A stretch of 60,279 nt of DNA, taken from NCBI GenBank assembly GCA_017623115.1, contig JAGAPT010000007.1, forward strand, positions 1-60,279. The letters are read 5' to 3'. Shown one piece after another: positions 46,694-55,286 of this stretch. The translations under genes were made by a program, and so were the position numbers. A model generated the notes under the pieces. The model saw only the letters and a program-made list of their open reading frames with translations, had not been told where the DNA came from and made no database searches. This DNA comes from Alistipes sp. (lineage in GTDB: Bacteria; Bacteroidota; Bacteroidia; Bacteroidales; Rikenellaceae). Position 1 is the stretch's first letter. Each line of letters begins with the position of its first letter.

Positions 46694-48754
46694 ATGGATT
46701 TTCAACTCGTATCGGAATATGCCCCCATGGGCGATCAGCCCGAGGCCATTCGTCAATTGGTCGCAGCGATTCGCCACGGCTCGCCCCACAACACCCTGCT
46801 TGGTGTAACCGGGTCGGGTAAGACCTTCACGGTGGCCAACGTCATTGCCGAGTTGAAACGCCCTACGCTGGTTTTAAGCCACAACAAGACCCTCGCGGCA
46901 CAGCTCTACGGCGAGTTCAAGAACTTCTTCCCGGAGAATGCCGTCGAGTATTTCGTATCCTACTACGACTACTATCAGCCCGAGGCCTACCTCCCATCGA
47001 CCGACACCTACATCGAGAAAGACCTCTCGATTAATTCGGAGATCGAGCAGATGCGTCTGCACACCGTTGCCACGCTTCTCTCAGGGCGTCGTGATGTGGT
47101 GGTCGTATCGAGCGTTTCGTGTCTGTATGGTTGCGGAAACCCCTCCGATTTTCATGCCACGGCCATCCCCATCAAAGTCGGGCAAATCATCGGCCACAAG
47201 CAGTTTCTCTACCGCTTGGTCGAGGCTCTCTACACGCGCACGGAGCGTGATTTGGAGCCTGCCACCTTCCGGGTAAATGGGGATACGATTGACGTGATGG
47301 CCGCCTTTGGCGAGTTTGGCAATCAATGCTTCCGCATCCTCTTCTTCGACAACGAGATTGAGGCCATCTACACCATCGACCCCGTAACGGGGCAGCGGCT
47401 CTCCTCGCTCGACAGCGTGACGTTCTACCCCACGAACCTCTTTGTAACGACCAAGGAGCGCATCCATCAGGCCGTACAGCAGATATACCTCGACCTGGGA
47501 AAACAAATCGCCCTCTTCGAGCAGGCCGGTCGCACGATGGAGGCACAACGCATCAAGCAGCGTGTCGAGTATGACTTGGAGATGATTAAGGAGTTGGGCT
47601 ACTGCCCGGGCATCGAAAACTACTCACGCTATTTCGATGGTCGTGCCGAGGGGACACGCCCCTTCTGTCTGCTCGACTACTTTCCGAAGGATTACCTGCT
47701 CGTAGTCGACGAGAGCCACGTCACGCTGCCCCAGGTGCACGCCATGTTCGGTGGCGACCGAGCCCGCAAAGAGAATCTCGTAGAGTACGGATTCCGCCTG
47801 CCGGCTGCCAAAGATAACCGTCCGCTGACCTTCTCGGAGTTTGAGTTACTGCAAGGCACTTCAATCTATGTAAGTGCCACGCCCGCCAATTGGGAGTTGA
47901 TGAAGAGCGAAGGCATCGTCGTCGAACAGCTCATCCGCCCCACGGGATTGGTCGACCCGCCTTTGGAGGTGCGCATCACCGATAATCAGATTGACGACCT
48001 GCTGGTCGAGATTGACCGTTGCGTCAAGCAAGACGACAAGGTGCTCATCACGACCATCACCAAACGCATGGCCGAGGAGCTCTCGAAGTACCTCGACCGC
48101 ATCGGGGTTCGCAACCGCTATATCCACTCGGACGTCGATACGTTGGAGCGCGTACAGATTCTGGAGGACCTGCGAGGTGGCCTTTTCGATGTCCTCATCG
48201 GTGTCAACCTGCTGCGTGAGGGTTTGGACCTTCCGGAGGTGGCCTTGGTGGCGATTCTCGATGCCGACAAGGAGGGATTCCTGCGCAATGTACGCTCGCT
48301 GACCCAGATTGCCGGTCGCGCCGCACGCCACGCACAAGGTAAGGCGATTCTCTACGCCACGGTCTGCACCGACTCGATGCGCATGGCCATTGAAGAGTCG
48401 AATCGTCGACGTGCCAAGCAGGTACGTTTCGACATGGAGCATGAGATGTTGCCCGAGCGAGCCAAGCGCAGCGGACAGGGACAAAACACGCTGCTGGCCG
48501 GCAAAGGCGATGCTGCCCTCTACACGATGGAGCCCATCCCGACAGAGGTGCACTACCGCTCGGCTGCCGATGTGGACCAATCCTACACCGCAGGGCCTAT
48601 CTACAACGAGCAGGAACTCGACCTGCTGATTGACCGCGCCCGCAGCGAAATGGAGCAGGCTGCCAAGGCCCTCGACTTCCAAGCAGCAGCCCGTTACCGC
48701 GACCGCATGTACGAATTACAGAAATTGCGTGACGAGAGCCGTCTGCAACACTAA
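46694..48754 (+). CDS. uvrB: UvrABC excision nuclease subunit B
   Basis: A 686-residue DNA-damage-verifying helicase-like subunit of nucleotide excision repair. Walker A GVTGSGKT (about 38-45), the beta-hairpin region YDYYQPEAYLP (about 92-102), the DESHVTLPQ motif, helicase motifs V/VI (GVNLLREGLDLPE, QIAGRAAR) and the C-terminal UVR domain (ALDFQAAARYRDRM) for UvrC contact are all present. The start at 46694 (MDFQLVSEYAPMGDQPEAI) fits the family; the longer frame runs back through the promoter and terminator. Confidence 0.97.
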   Translation: MDFQLVSEYAPMGDQPEAIRQLVAAIRHGSPHNTLLGVTGSGKTFTVANVIAELKRPTLVLSHNKTLAAQLYGEFKNFFPENAVEYFVSYYDYYQPEAYLPSTDTYIEKDLSINSEIEQMRLHTVATLLSGRRDVVVVSSVSCLYGCGNPSDFHATAIPIKVGQIIGHKQFLYRLVEALYTRTERDLEPATFRVNGDTIDVMAAFGEFGNQCFRILFFDNEIEAIYTIDPVTGQRLSSLDSVTFYPTNLFVTTKERIHQAVQQIYLDLGKQIALFEQAGRTMEAQRIKQRVEYDLEMIKELGYCPGIENYSRYFDGRAEGTRPFCLLDYFPKDYLLVVDESHVTLPQVHAMFGGDRARKENLVEYGFRLPAAKDNRPLTFSEFELLQGTSIYVSATPANWELMKSEGIVVEQLIRPTGLVDPPLEVRITDNQIDDLLVEIDRCVKQDDKVLITTITKRMAEELSKYLDRIGVRNRYIHSDVDTLERVQILEDLRGGLFDVLIGVNLLREGLDLPEVALVAILDADKEGFLRNVRSLTQIAGRAARHAQGKAILYATVCTDSMRMAIEESNRRRAKQVRFDMEHEMLPERAKRSGQGQNTLLAGKGDAALYTMEPIPTEVHYRSAADVDQSYTAGPIYNEQELDLLIDRARSEMEQAAKALDFQAAARYRDRMYELQKLRDESRLQH

Positions 48755-48786
48755 AAAATGAGTGGGCTACCGAATTTCGGTAGCCC
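48752..48786 (-). terminator. Terminator of the PepSY-like pair
   Basis: A 9-bp stem GGGCTACCG/CGGTAGCCC (48764-48772 / 48778-48786). On the minus strand it is followed, six bases later, by a T-run (48757-48752), so it fits the minus-strand operon that ends at 48826. Confidence 0.5.
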
Positions 48787-48825
48787 TCAACACACTCAAT
48801 TACCTAACTCAATCTGCATCGTAGC

Positions 48826-49260
48826 CTATAAGATAACCCCTTCGGTCGTAATCTTCAGGTAGACATCCGGATTACCATCGAGTTCCACCGCATAGTAGTT
48901 CCCGGTGGGGCTTTCGATCCAATCCACATCGTCGATGGGCAGTGTCGCATGGGGGCTCGCCGCTACAGCTGCTGTCACAGCCGCAGGCACATCCGCCAAT
49001 CGCACATCGGTCTCGGTACGCAGCCAGGCTCCCGCCTTGTCGAAATAGAGATCACGATAGGTGGTACCATCCAGAATCTCCACCTCGGTATACTCGGCAT
49101 AGTTGTCGACATCCACAATCGTAGCCGTGGGATACATCCCCTCCAACACACTCCGTGTCGCAGCATCGAGTTGCTCCATGGGCGGCACATCATCCTCTTT
49201 GTCACATGCAGTTGCCAAGACTACCAGACCGGCAACCAAAAACATCCAAAATCGTTTCAT
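48826..49260 (-). CDS. PepSY-like lipoprotein
   Basis: A 144-residue lipoprotein precursor (lipobox LATAC, C19, followed by DKEDD). It carries a PepSY-like fold of the DUF2874 type in two repeats: ATRSVLEGMYPTATIVDVD...YTEVEILDG and a second half with SPTGNYYAVELDGNPDVYLKI. Such proteins are thought to bind or inhibit something in the periplasm; no function is established to my knowledge. It lies 39 bp after a second PepSY-like gene and next to a two-component system. The ATG at 49260 is preferred to 49266. Confidence 0.78.
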   Translation of the reverse strand: MKRFWMFLVAGLVVLATACDKEDDVPPMEQLDAATRSVLEGMYPTATIVDVDNYAEYTEVEILDGTTYRDLYFDKAGAWLRTETDVRLADVPAAVTAAVAASPHATLPIDDVDWIESPTGNYYAVELDGNPDVYLKITTEGVIL

Positions 49261-49299
49261 AATCATCTGTTTTTATTGGTTTTACACTTCTTTTTTTAG

Positions 49300-49743
49300 T
49301 TAATCATCAATGTCAATTAAGTGGAATCGGCGGTCGTAGATCAATTCGAGGCCATTGCTGATCTTCACCTCATAGGTGCGACTCTCGCGATTGATTTCCA
49401 AGATCTTGCATTCCGGATAACGCTCCTTGACCGAGGCCAGAATCTCCGGCGGAATCACCGCATCGGGCACTGCCTGATAGCGACAATCAACCTCCTCCCA
49501 GGTACCATCGCCGAGAAACTCCATCTTGGCTCCGTTCATCAGCACCACCTCATAGCGCACCTCGAACAATTCGCGGTCGACCTTCGCTATCGACACCTTC
49601 TCACCCGGGAAGTGGGTTTCGATGAAGGTTACCGCCTCCTTGGGCAGTTTATCCATCGTAATCGGACGTGCCTCATCTGCCGTGGCAAGTTGCCATCCAA
49701 ACAGGGCGAAGACCATCGTCATCATCATCTTCTTCGTTTTCAT
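49300..49743 (-). CDS. PepSY-like secreted protein
   Basis: A 147-residue periplasmic protein with a cleavable signal peptide (about 1-22) and two PepSY-like/DUF2874 repeats: LPKEAVTFIETHFPGEKV...RYEVVLMNGAKMEF and ILASVKERYPECKIL...TYEVKISNGLELIYD. The phrase pattern 'PG.kV ... yev.L.nG..i.F' is characteristic of this family. First gene of a two-gene operon whose promoter shares an operator-like module with the promoter of the adjacent response regulator. It is therefore probably a target of that system, possibly a signal modulator. Confidence 0.85.
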   Translation of the reverse strand: MKTKKMMMTMVFALFGWQLATADEARPITMDKLPKEAVTFIETHFPGEKVSIAKVDRELFEVRYEVVLMNGAKMEFLGDGTWEEVDCRYQAVPDAVIPPEILASVKERYPECKILEINRESRTYEVKISNGLELIYDRRFHLIDIDD

Positions 49744-49786
49744 TGTTCTTTCGTTTTTAGTCAGACTTTATTGTTTATCTCTGGTA

Positions 49787-49825
49787 CAAAGGTCCGACCC
49801 GATTTTGTAAGGAATCTGTAATTTT
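49787..49825 (-). promoter_or_regulatory. Predicted regulator-dependent promoter of the PepSY operon
   Basis: On the minus strand a block with two TTACA elements spaced 11 bp apart (within 49825-49802) is followed after 7 bp by GACCTTTG (49794-49787), a -7 box lacking the usual TA. The same layout, with the same 7-bp gap, lies before the response-regulator gene (51904-51866). 11-bp-spaced direct repeats are the usual site shape for OmpR/PhoB-type regulators. Confidence 0.65.
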
Positions 49826-49849
49826 TGCCCTCGATGAAAAAAAAGGTAA

Positions 49850-49883
49850 AAAAAAGTGAAGTTGCTTGAACAGCAACCTCACT
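49850..49883. terminator. Terminator after the histidine kinase gene
   Basis: A stem of 11 bp with one mismatch (49855-49866 / 49872-49883), A-run on the left and T-run on the right. It ends the minus-strand regulator-kinase transcript. Confidence 0.75.
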
Positions 49884-49887
49884 TTTT

Positions 49888-51159
49888 TTACGGCCATGTC
49901 ACGCTAAATCGGTGTCGACCCTCATCAAAGGCGTATTTGACCCGCAGCCCATACGCCTCGGCAACGGCTCGCACCAGGGCCAGCCCCAAGCCCGTAGAGC
50001 CCTCCCGTTTCGAACCCTGATAGAATCGCTCGAAGATGCGCCGATCATCGAGCGGCTGCTCGCCATCGTTGCTGACGATCAACTGTCGTCCCTCCATCAA
50101 GACCTCGACCACCGTACCATCAGCACTATGGAGATAGGCGTTGCGCATCAGATTGGTTACCAGCACCACCGCCAACGACTCATTCATCTGCACCACAAAC
50201 CGCTCCGGCAGGATCAAACGGCACGTAACACCCCTCTCTTCATAGATTTCATCGAGCATCTCCCGTTGCTCCTTCACCAAAGCGACCACATCCACAGCCG
50301 TACTCTCGGGGAATTGGCCATTATCAATCTTGGTTAAGAGCAGGAGGTTACGATTGAGACGCACCAAATGGCGTTGCGTCTGCAGCAGGCGCATCACTTC
50401 GGCCATCTGCGGCTCGTTGAGTTGCAGCTCATTGAGCATCCACTCCATCCGATTCCCCAGCACAGCCAAGGGGGTTTGCAACTCGTGCGAAGCGTTGCCG
50501 ATAAACTGTTTTTGACGTTCATAGAGCTGCTCGGCACGGTTGGCCATCTGTTGAGTAGCCTCGTTCAGCCGCTGAAATTCGACGATTGTCGTATCATTCG
50601 GAACCGGTGTAGTGGTATGGCCCGGCAAGTAACCATCCAGCCAGCCCAACAACCGATACAGCGGTGTCATGCTCCGACGAAAGACCCACATCGTAAGAGC
50701 GATGCCCGTAATCAGCAGCAGTCCCATCAGCAAAGCAATCCACCCCAGCACCGTCTCCTGCAAATCGGCACGTTCGAAGGTAGGCGTTGCCACCTGCAAT
50801 TCGAACCATCCTCGATCGGGAGTCTCAAAAAGGAGTGTCAGCACTCGAGCCGGCTCATACTCCTTCTTATCAGGGATATAAAACTCGGCATCCCGAAATT
50901 GAAGGTGCGGGTGGGATGTCACATATGCAGCATCCACCGAGCGCAACTCGTAGCTATTATTCGAACCATCCCCCTGTGAAGGCAACGCCTCCCCCACCAG
51001 ATGGCGACGCATAATCCACTCGGCATAATTCTCCAAGGCATCGTCCGTCTCGTCATTAATCTCATCGACCATCGCCACATAGAACAGTGCAGCCCACAAC
51101 GTGAGCAGTGGCACCAAGACCAATAGCAGGCGGAGTGTTACGCGCGTAGTCAGTTTCAT
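49888..51159 (-). CDS. Sensor histidine kinase
   Basis: A 423-residue membrane kinase: TM1 (about 9-31), a periplasmic sensor of about 100 residues, TM2 (about 135-158), a HAMP-like linker, the dimerisation/phosphoacceptor region with GNASHELQTPLAV (His about residue 225), an N box NLMRNAYLHS, a G1-like SNDGEQPLDD and G2 GLGLALV. The N and G1 boxes are somewhat divergent. It follows its response regulator by 12 bp. Resemblance is to the QseC/PhoQ-like group. The signal is unknown; cations or membrane stress are plausible. Confidence 0.9.
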   Translation of the reverse strand: MKLTTRVTLRLLLVLVPLLTLWAALFYVAMVDEINDETDDALENYAEWIMRRHLVGEALPSQGDGSNNSYELRSVDAAYVTSHPHLQFRDAEFYIPDKKEYEPARVLTLLFETPDRGWFELQVATPTFERADLQETVLGWIALLMGLLLITGIALTMWVFRRSMTPLYRLLGWLDGYLPGHTTTPVPNDTTIVEFQRLNEATQQMANRAEQLYERQKQFIGNASHELQTPLAVLGNRMEWMLNELQLNEPQMAEVMRLLQTQRHLVRLNRNLLLLTKIDNGQFPESTAVDVVALVKEQREMLDEIYEERGVTCRLILPERFVVQMNESLAVVLVTNLMRNAYLHSADGTVVEVLMEGRQLIVSNDGEQPLDDRRIFERFYQGSKREGSTGLGLALVRAVAEAYGLRVKYAFDEGRHRFSVTWP

Positions 51160-51171
51160 CGTCTCGTCTCA

Positions 51172-51861
51172 TTAAGCAGGCTCCACAGCCTGAGCCACCA
51201 ATTTATAGCCAAAACCATACACCGCCTGTATCTCGATATCGGCACCGGCCTCCTGCAATTTGCGACGCAGGTTCTTGATTTGCCCATACACGAAATGGAA
51301 ACTATCGAGTTGATCAACATGGTCGCCCCATACCGATTCGGCAAGCATCGTCTTATCAATCAGATGATTCGGCCGTTGCATGAAGTAGGCTAAAATACGA
51401 AATTCCTTTTTCAGCAGATGCAGCGGTTCGCCTCCGACCGTCACGCGTTGCCCCTCGGGGTCGAGGCTGACATTGCCGAGCACCACCTCACGTCGTCCGC
51501 CACGCTGTCGGCGGGCTACGCTCCGAATACGAGCCGACAGCTCCATCAGATGAAACGGCTTGGGCAGATAGTCATCGGCCCCCAACTCCAACCCCAGCAC
51601 CTTATCCTCAAGCGAATCGCGAGCCGAGATTACAATCACATTTTCATTGCGACCTGCGGCTTTGAGCATCTCCAGCAGGCGTAAGCCATTCCCATCGGGC
51701 AACATGATGTCGAGTAGCACACAGTCGTAGCGGTAACCTGCCAATTTGGCATCCGCCTCAAAAAAGGTAGCGGCACTCTCCACCACATAGTGCTCCCGTG
51801 TCAATTCACGGCACATCAACTCGCGCAACGAGGGTTCATCTTCAATAATGAGAATCTTCAT
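51172..51861 (-). CDS. OmpR/PhoB-family response regulator
   Basis: A 229-residue regulator: receiver domain (1-120) with acidic pocket EDE at 7-9, phospho-acceptor D51 (LLDIMLPDGNG) and the conserved KPF, then a winged-helix DNA-binding domain (about 130-225, with LLKKEFRILAYFMQRPNHLI). Its ATG is only about five bases after the GACCTTTG box, so the mRNA is predicted to be leaderless. The promoter carries the same operator-like repeats as the PepSY operon, implying autoregulation. Confidence 0.95.
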   Translation of the reverse strand: MKILIIEDEPSLRELMCRELTREHYVVESAATFFEADAKLAGYRYDCVLLDIMLPDGNGLRLLEMLKAAGRNENVIVISARDSLEDKVLGLELGADDYLPKPFHLMELSARIRSVARRQRGGRREVVLGNVSLDPEGQRVTVGGEPLHLLKKEFRILAYFMQRPNHLIDKTMLAESVWGDHVDQLDSFHFVYGQIKNLRRKLQEAGADIEIQAVYGFGYKLVAQAVEPA

Positions 51862-51865
51862 AGAG

Positions 51866-51904
51866 CAAAGGTCGCGCTTAATTTTGTAACGAAGTTGGAA
51901 TTTT
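51866..51904 (-). promoter_or_regulatory. Predicted autoregulated promoter of the response regulator
   Basis: On the minus strand ATTCCA and TTACA elements 11 bp apart (within 51904-51881), a 7-bp gap and GACCTTTG (51873-51866) follow the same plan as 49825-49787. The first and last bases of the operator block (ATTTTGTAA ... GAATTTT on the plus strand) are nearly identical between the two sites. Confidence 0.65.
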
Positions 51905-51912
51905 CGACCGAT

Positions 51913-52401
51913 TTACTCGGCTTGGCACCCTCGGAAGGTAAAATATTTGGCCGCCAGAAAACTATACACCACCGTAATCATCGTGGTCAGCAGTTTGGAT
52001 GGTGTAGGCCAAATACCACACACCTCAACAAAGCATTTCATGCCCGCATAGGTCAGCAGAATCGACCCAGCAATCGACAAGGCATAGCGAAACAGTTGGG
52101 TACTTCCCCGCAGCGGTGAGGCACGAAAGGCGACATGGCGATTGAGCCAAAAGCCGTTGAAAAATGTAATCGGAAAGACCACCATCAATGAGGCGATATG
52201 GGGCGAAATGACCACAAAGCCCACATCCAGATAACGATGGGCCACGATGAAGTTATAAATCACAAAATACCACAAGGCATCGAGGGCCATATTCAGCCCC
52301 CCACACACTGCATAACGATAGGTTTGTCGTGGAATACGCCCCTCAAACAAGGGCAGATAGCCCCAATCGATCAACCGAATGATATGTGATGCAATCCCCA
52401 T
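51913..52401 (-). CDS. GtrA-family membrane protein
   Basis: A 162-residue protein with four hydrophobic helices (about 35-60, 64-84, 105-127, 133-153) matching the GtrA/DPMS family, implicated in flipping or transferring lipid-linked sugars across the inner membrane. The motif FWLNRHVAF and the terminal KYFTF are typical. It is the last gene of the 56530-51913 operon; its ATG directly abuts the stop of the preceding gene. The sugar involved is unknown. Confidence 0.88.
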   Translation of the reverse strand: MGIASHIIRLIDWGYLPLFEGRIPRQTYRYAVCGGLNMALDALWYFVIYNFIVAHRYLDVGFVVISPHIASLMVVFPITFFNGFWLNRHVAFRASPLRGSTQLFRYALSIAGSILLTYAGMKCFVEVCGIWPTPSKLLTTMITVVYSFLAAKYFTFRGCQAE

Positions 52402-53358
52402 CTATCGTGCTTTGTAGACCCACATCTCGGGGAAGTGGTCGACATGCGCTTTGCGGAAGAGCGTACAAGCCTCCGGATCGTCCGACTCGAAGGGCGAAAC
52501 CATCCATTTGCTGCCGAAACGGAAGATACCGCAACGCAACGTGCCATCCTTCTCGGCAGCCTGCATACCGGCGCGCTCGGCATTTTCGACCGTCGAGAAG
52601 ACACCCAGCACCACATAGTAACGCCCCGAAACCATCGACATTACCGAGGGATGCTGCTCCGGCTCGGTCGGTTGAATTGGCTTGGCAGGTTGTGCAGCCA
52701 CAGCCGACGATGTCGCTTCCGACGCCGATACACCCTTCTCAGCCACCGCTGCGGCAGGAGCAACGGCCACTTCGGCCACCTCCTCGGTGGGTGTTGCAGA
52801 CGCTGTAGCCTCGACCTCGGTGCTCTCACTCGGACTGGCGACCGCCACAGGCTGTTCAGCCTGCGCTTGAGGTTCTCCTACATACAGCGTATAGCCATAG
52901 TAAGCGATGCCGACTGCTACCAAAATCGCCAGCACGCCAAAGGCCATCATCCAATCGAAGCCACGTTTTTTACGCACCGTCAATGGCTTATGCCCCTGCG
53001 GATTGAGGCGTTTATCGAAGGCCTCTTCCATCGAGAACTTACCACCTTTTACCGCACCGATACCAACAAGCATAATACCCTCCTCGGTACGGGTATGCTC
53101 CAACCAGCGACCATAAATCTCCTCGGCCTGCTCCTGCGGGCATCGGGCCGCCTCTGCCAGGCGTTGCGGAAGGGTTACCCCCTGCACCTCGGCCGTAAAG
53201 GCTATATCACGACTCGGAGGCAGCAGCAGTTTCTTGGTCAGGCGTTGTGCCGCACGTTTCACCGGCTGCAATGTACCCACCTCGGGCAAGACGACCGACT
53301 CCCCGGCTGCCAATAGATTTCCTATGAGGCGATTTACCTCCTCTACCATCGGATTCAT
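52402..53358 (-). CDS. HU/CCDC81-like and SPOR domain membrane protein
   Basis: A 318-residue protein: an N-terminal HU-like (CCDC81-type) domain (about 1-110, ESVVLPEVGTLQPVKRAA), one TM helix (about 134-160), a long low-complexity Ala/Glu/Val/Thr linker (about 165-245) and a C-terminal SPOR domain (about 245-316, YYVVLGVFSTVENAERAG). The SPOR end is placed in the periplasm on peptidoglycan and the HU-like end in the cytoplasm. The combination is a known Bacteroidetes architecture of undefined function. It lies 7 bp after lgt. Confidence 0.83.
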   Translation of the reverse strand: MNPMVEEVNRLIGNLLAAGESVVLPEVGTLQPVKRAAQRLTKKLLLPPSRDIAFTAEVQGVTLPQRLAEAARCPQEQAEEIYGRWLEHTRTEEGIMLVGIGAVKGGKFSMEEAFDKRLNPQGHKPLTVRKKRGFDWMMAFGVLAILVAVGIAYYGYTLYVGEPQAQAEQPVAVASPSESTEVEATASATPTEEVAEVAVAPAAAVAEKGVSASEATSSAVAAQPAKPIQPTEPEQHPSVMSMVSGRYYVVLGVFSTVENAERAGMQAAEKDGTLRCGIFRFGSKWMVSPFESDDPEACTLFRKAHVDHFPEMWVYKAR

Positions 53359-53365
53359 AGCGTGA

Positions 53366-54211
53366 TTATTTTTTAGATTTCGCAGCCGGCACCTCGATTG
53401 CAGGACGATGCAGTGAACGATAAATCATATAACCGGCCAACACAATGAACGGAACGCTGAGCCACTGGCCCATATTCAGGGTCATACCCTCCTCGAAGGC
53501 CTCCTGATTAACCTTAATCAGTTCGATAAAGAAGCGGGTAACGAAAATTCCCACCAAACCGACACCGAAGAGCAATCCGGGACGACGACGAGCCATATCA
53601 TAACGATAATAGAGCACAACCAGAATCACAAAGGTCACCAAGTAGCAAAGGGCCTCATAGAGTTGGGTGGGATGTACCGCAGCCGGCGCAAACTCTCGTT
53701 GCCACTTCAGCGAACGCACAAACTCAAAGCCCCACGGCAGGGAGGTCGGCGTACCGAAAATCTCCGAGTTGCAGAGATTACCGATGCGCACGGCTGCACC
53801 ACCAATGCCGACACCAATCATGATGCGATCCAACGCCCAGAGATAGGGCAGTTGATTTTTACGCGAGAAGAGCCAAAGGCCGATTAAGATACCGATAGCG
53901 GCTCCATGGCTGGCCATACCGCCATCCCGAAAGCCCACGATAATCTCCCACGGATTGGAGAGGTAGTAGCCCGGATCGTAGAAGAGGCAATGCCCCAAGC
54001 GCGAACCGATAATCGTACCCAGCGTACCATAGAGAAATATCGACTCGGAAACCCGTTCCGGCAATCCCTCACGCTTCACAAAATTATCGAAAAATTTGGC
54101 CGCCACCAAAATGGCCACAGCCCACATCAGGCCATAGTAACGTATATCAAATGACCCGATACGTATCATCACGGGATCAAAATCCCACACCACAGAGAGC
54201 ATCTGCATCAT
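53366..54211 (-). CDS. lgt: Prolipoprotein diacylglyceryl transferase
   Basis: A 281-residue inner-membrane enzyme that moves diacylglycerol from phosphatidylglycerol to the lipobox cysteine, the first step for the many lipoproteins in this genome. Seven or so TM helices, the signature AVRIGNLCNSEIFG (the Lgt signature region), the RYYGLMW segment near the N-terminus and HPTQLYEAL are present. It lies 11 bp after an orphan histidine kinase and 7 bp before the SPOR protein. Confidence 0.95.
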   Translation of the reverse strand: MMQMLSVVWDFDPVMIRIGSFDIRYYGLMWAVAILVAAKFFDNFVKREGLPERVSESIFLYGTLGTIIGSRLGHCLFYDPGYYLSNPWEIIVGFRDGGMASHGAAIGILIGLWLFSRKNQLPYLWALDRIMIGVGIGGAAVRIGNLCNSEIFGTPTSLPWGFEFVRSLKWQREFAPAAVHPTQLYEALCYLVTFVILVVLYYRYDMARRRPGLLFGVGLVGIFVTRFFIELIKVNQEAFEEGMTLNMGQWLSVPFIVLAGYMIYRSLHRPAIEVPAAKSKK

Positions 54212-54222
54212 GCCGCTATCCT

Positions 54223-55275
54223 CTATTTTTTATTCAACTCCTTCAAAGGCACCTTCTTCAGTGTAAACGAGAAGGTCGAACCTACGCCCACAGCACTACG
54301 CACCGAGATACGCTCGCCATGAGCCTCAACAATATGCTTCACGATGGCCAAGCCGAGCCCCGTACCACCCTGCTCACGCGAACGGCTCTTATCGGCACGG
54401 TAGAAACGCTCGAAGACACGCGGCTGATCCTCGGGAGCAATACCCTGACCATTATCCTCGACCTCGACGAGAATCTTATCCAGCAAATCGGAGAAGCGAA
54501 CACGGGTCAGACCTCCCTCTTTGCCATAGCGAATCGAGTTGATAATCAGATTCACAAGTACCTGACCCACATAGTGTTTATTGGCCTGCACCCAGAAGGG
54601 CGACGGGAGGTTATCGGCCCCCTTTACCTGAATTTTGATATTGCGCTTATCCGCCTCGATTTCGGCCTGCTCGGCAATCTCTCGCGCCACGGCCACGATA
54701 TCGAACGTATCACGACTCAACGCAGTCATGCTGCTTTCGAGTTTATTAATCGTCTCCAGATCGTTGACGATATTGATGAGGCGATCGATACTCTTCTCGG
54801 CACGCTCGAGGTATTTGCGGTTGATCAGTTCATCCTCCAGACCACCATCGAGCAGCGTCGAGATATAACCCTGAATATTGAAAATCGGGGTCTTCAACTC
54901 GTGCGCCACATTGCCCAGATACTGCTTGCGGAAGTGCTCGGCCTCCTTCAGGCGGGCAATCTCCTTGTCATTCGTATCGGCCCAGGCGGTCAACTCCTCA
55001 CCGAGGCTCTCGACACGCTTATCCTGCAACTCGGAGAAAATCTCGCTCGTATGAACATCTCGCGCCGACACTATCGAATAGATGGGACGCAGTTTATAGG
55101 CCACATATTTGCGAATCAGGAAGAGGGCAGCAACAAAGACCAACACAAAGGCACACAACGCCACGAGAAGCATCAGATACCAACGCATCTCGATAGCTGC
55201 CAACACTCCCGCAACAAGCGCCGTAGCCAACAGCGCAATGTAGAGCGAGGCGGTCTCTTTGGTTTTGATTTTCAT
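54223..55275 (-). CDS. Sensor histidine kinase without adjacent regulator
   Basis: A 350-residue kinase: two N-terminal TM helices (about 10-28 and 33-55) with almost no periplasmic loop, a short linker, a phosphoacceptor helix with GNVAHELKTPIFNIQGY (His about 125), an N box NLIINSIRYG, G1 EDNGQGI, F box RVFERFYRADKS and G2 GGTGLGLAIV. All motifs are intact. The absence of an extracellular sensor suggests it reads a membrane or intracellular signal, as in PhoR/YkoH-type kinases. Its response regulator is not in the operon. Confidence 0.93.
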   Translation of the reverse strand: MKIKTKETASLYIALLATALVAGVLAAIEMRWYLMLLVALCAFVLVFVAALFLIRKYVAYKLRPIYSIVSARDVHTSEIFSELQDKRVESLGEELTAWADTNDKEIARLKEAEHFRKQYLGNVAHELKTPIFNIQGYISTLLDGGLEDELINRKYLERAEKSIDRLINIVNDLETINKLESSMTALSRDTFDIVAVAREIAEQAEIEADKRNIKIQVKGADNLPSPFWVQANKHYVGQVLVNLIINSIRYGKEGGLTRVRFSDLLDKILVEVEDNGQGIAPEDQPRVFERFYRADKSRSREQGGTGLGLAIVKHIVEAHGERISVRSAVGVGSTFSFTLKKVPLKELNKK

Positions 55276-55286
55276 AGCGAGGCGTT

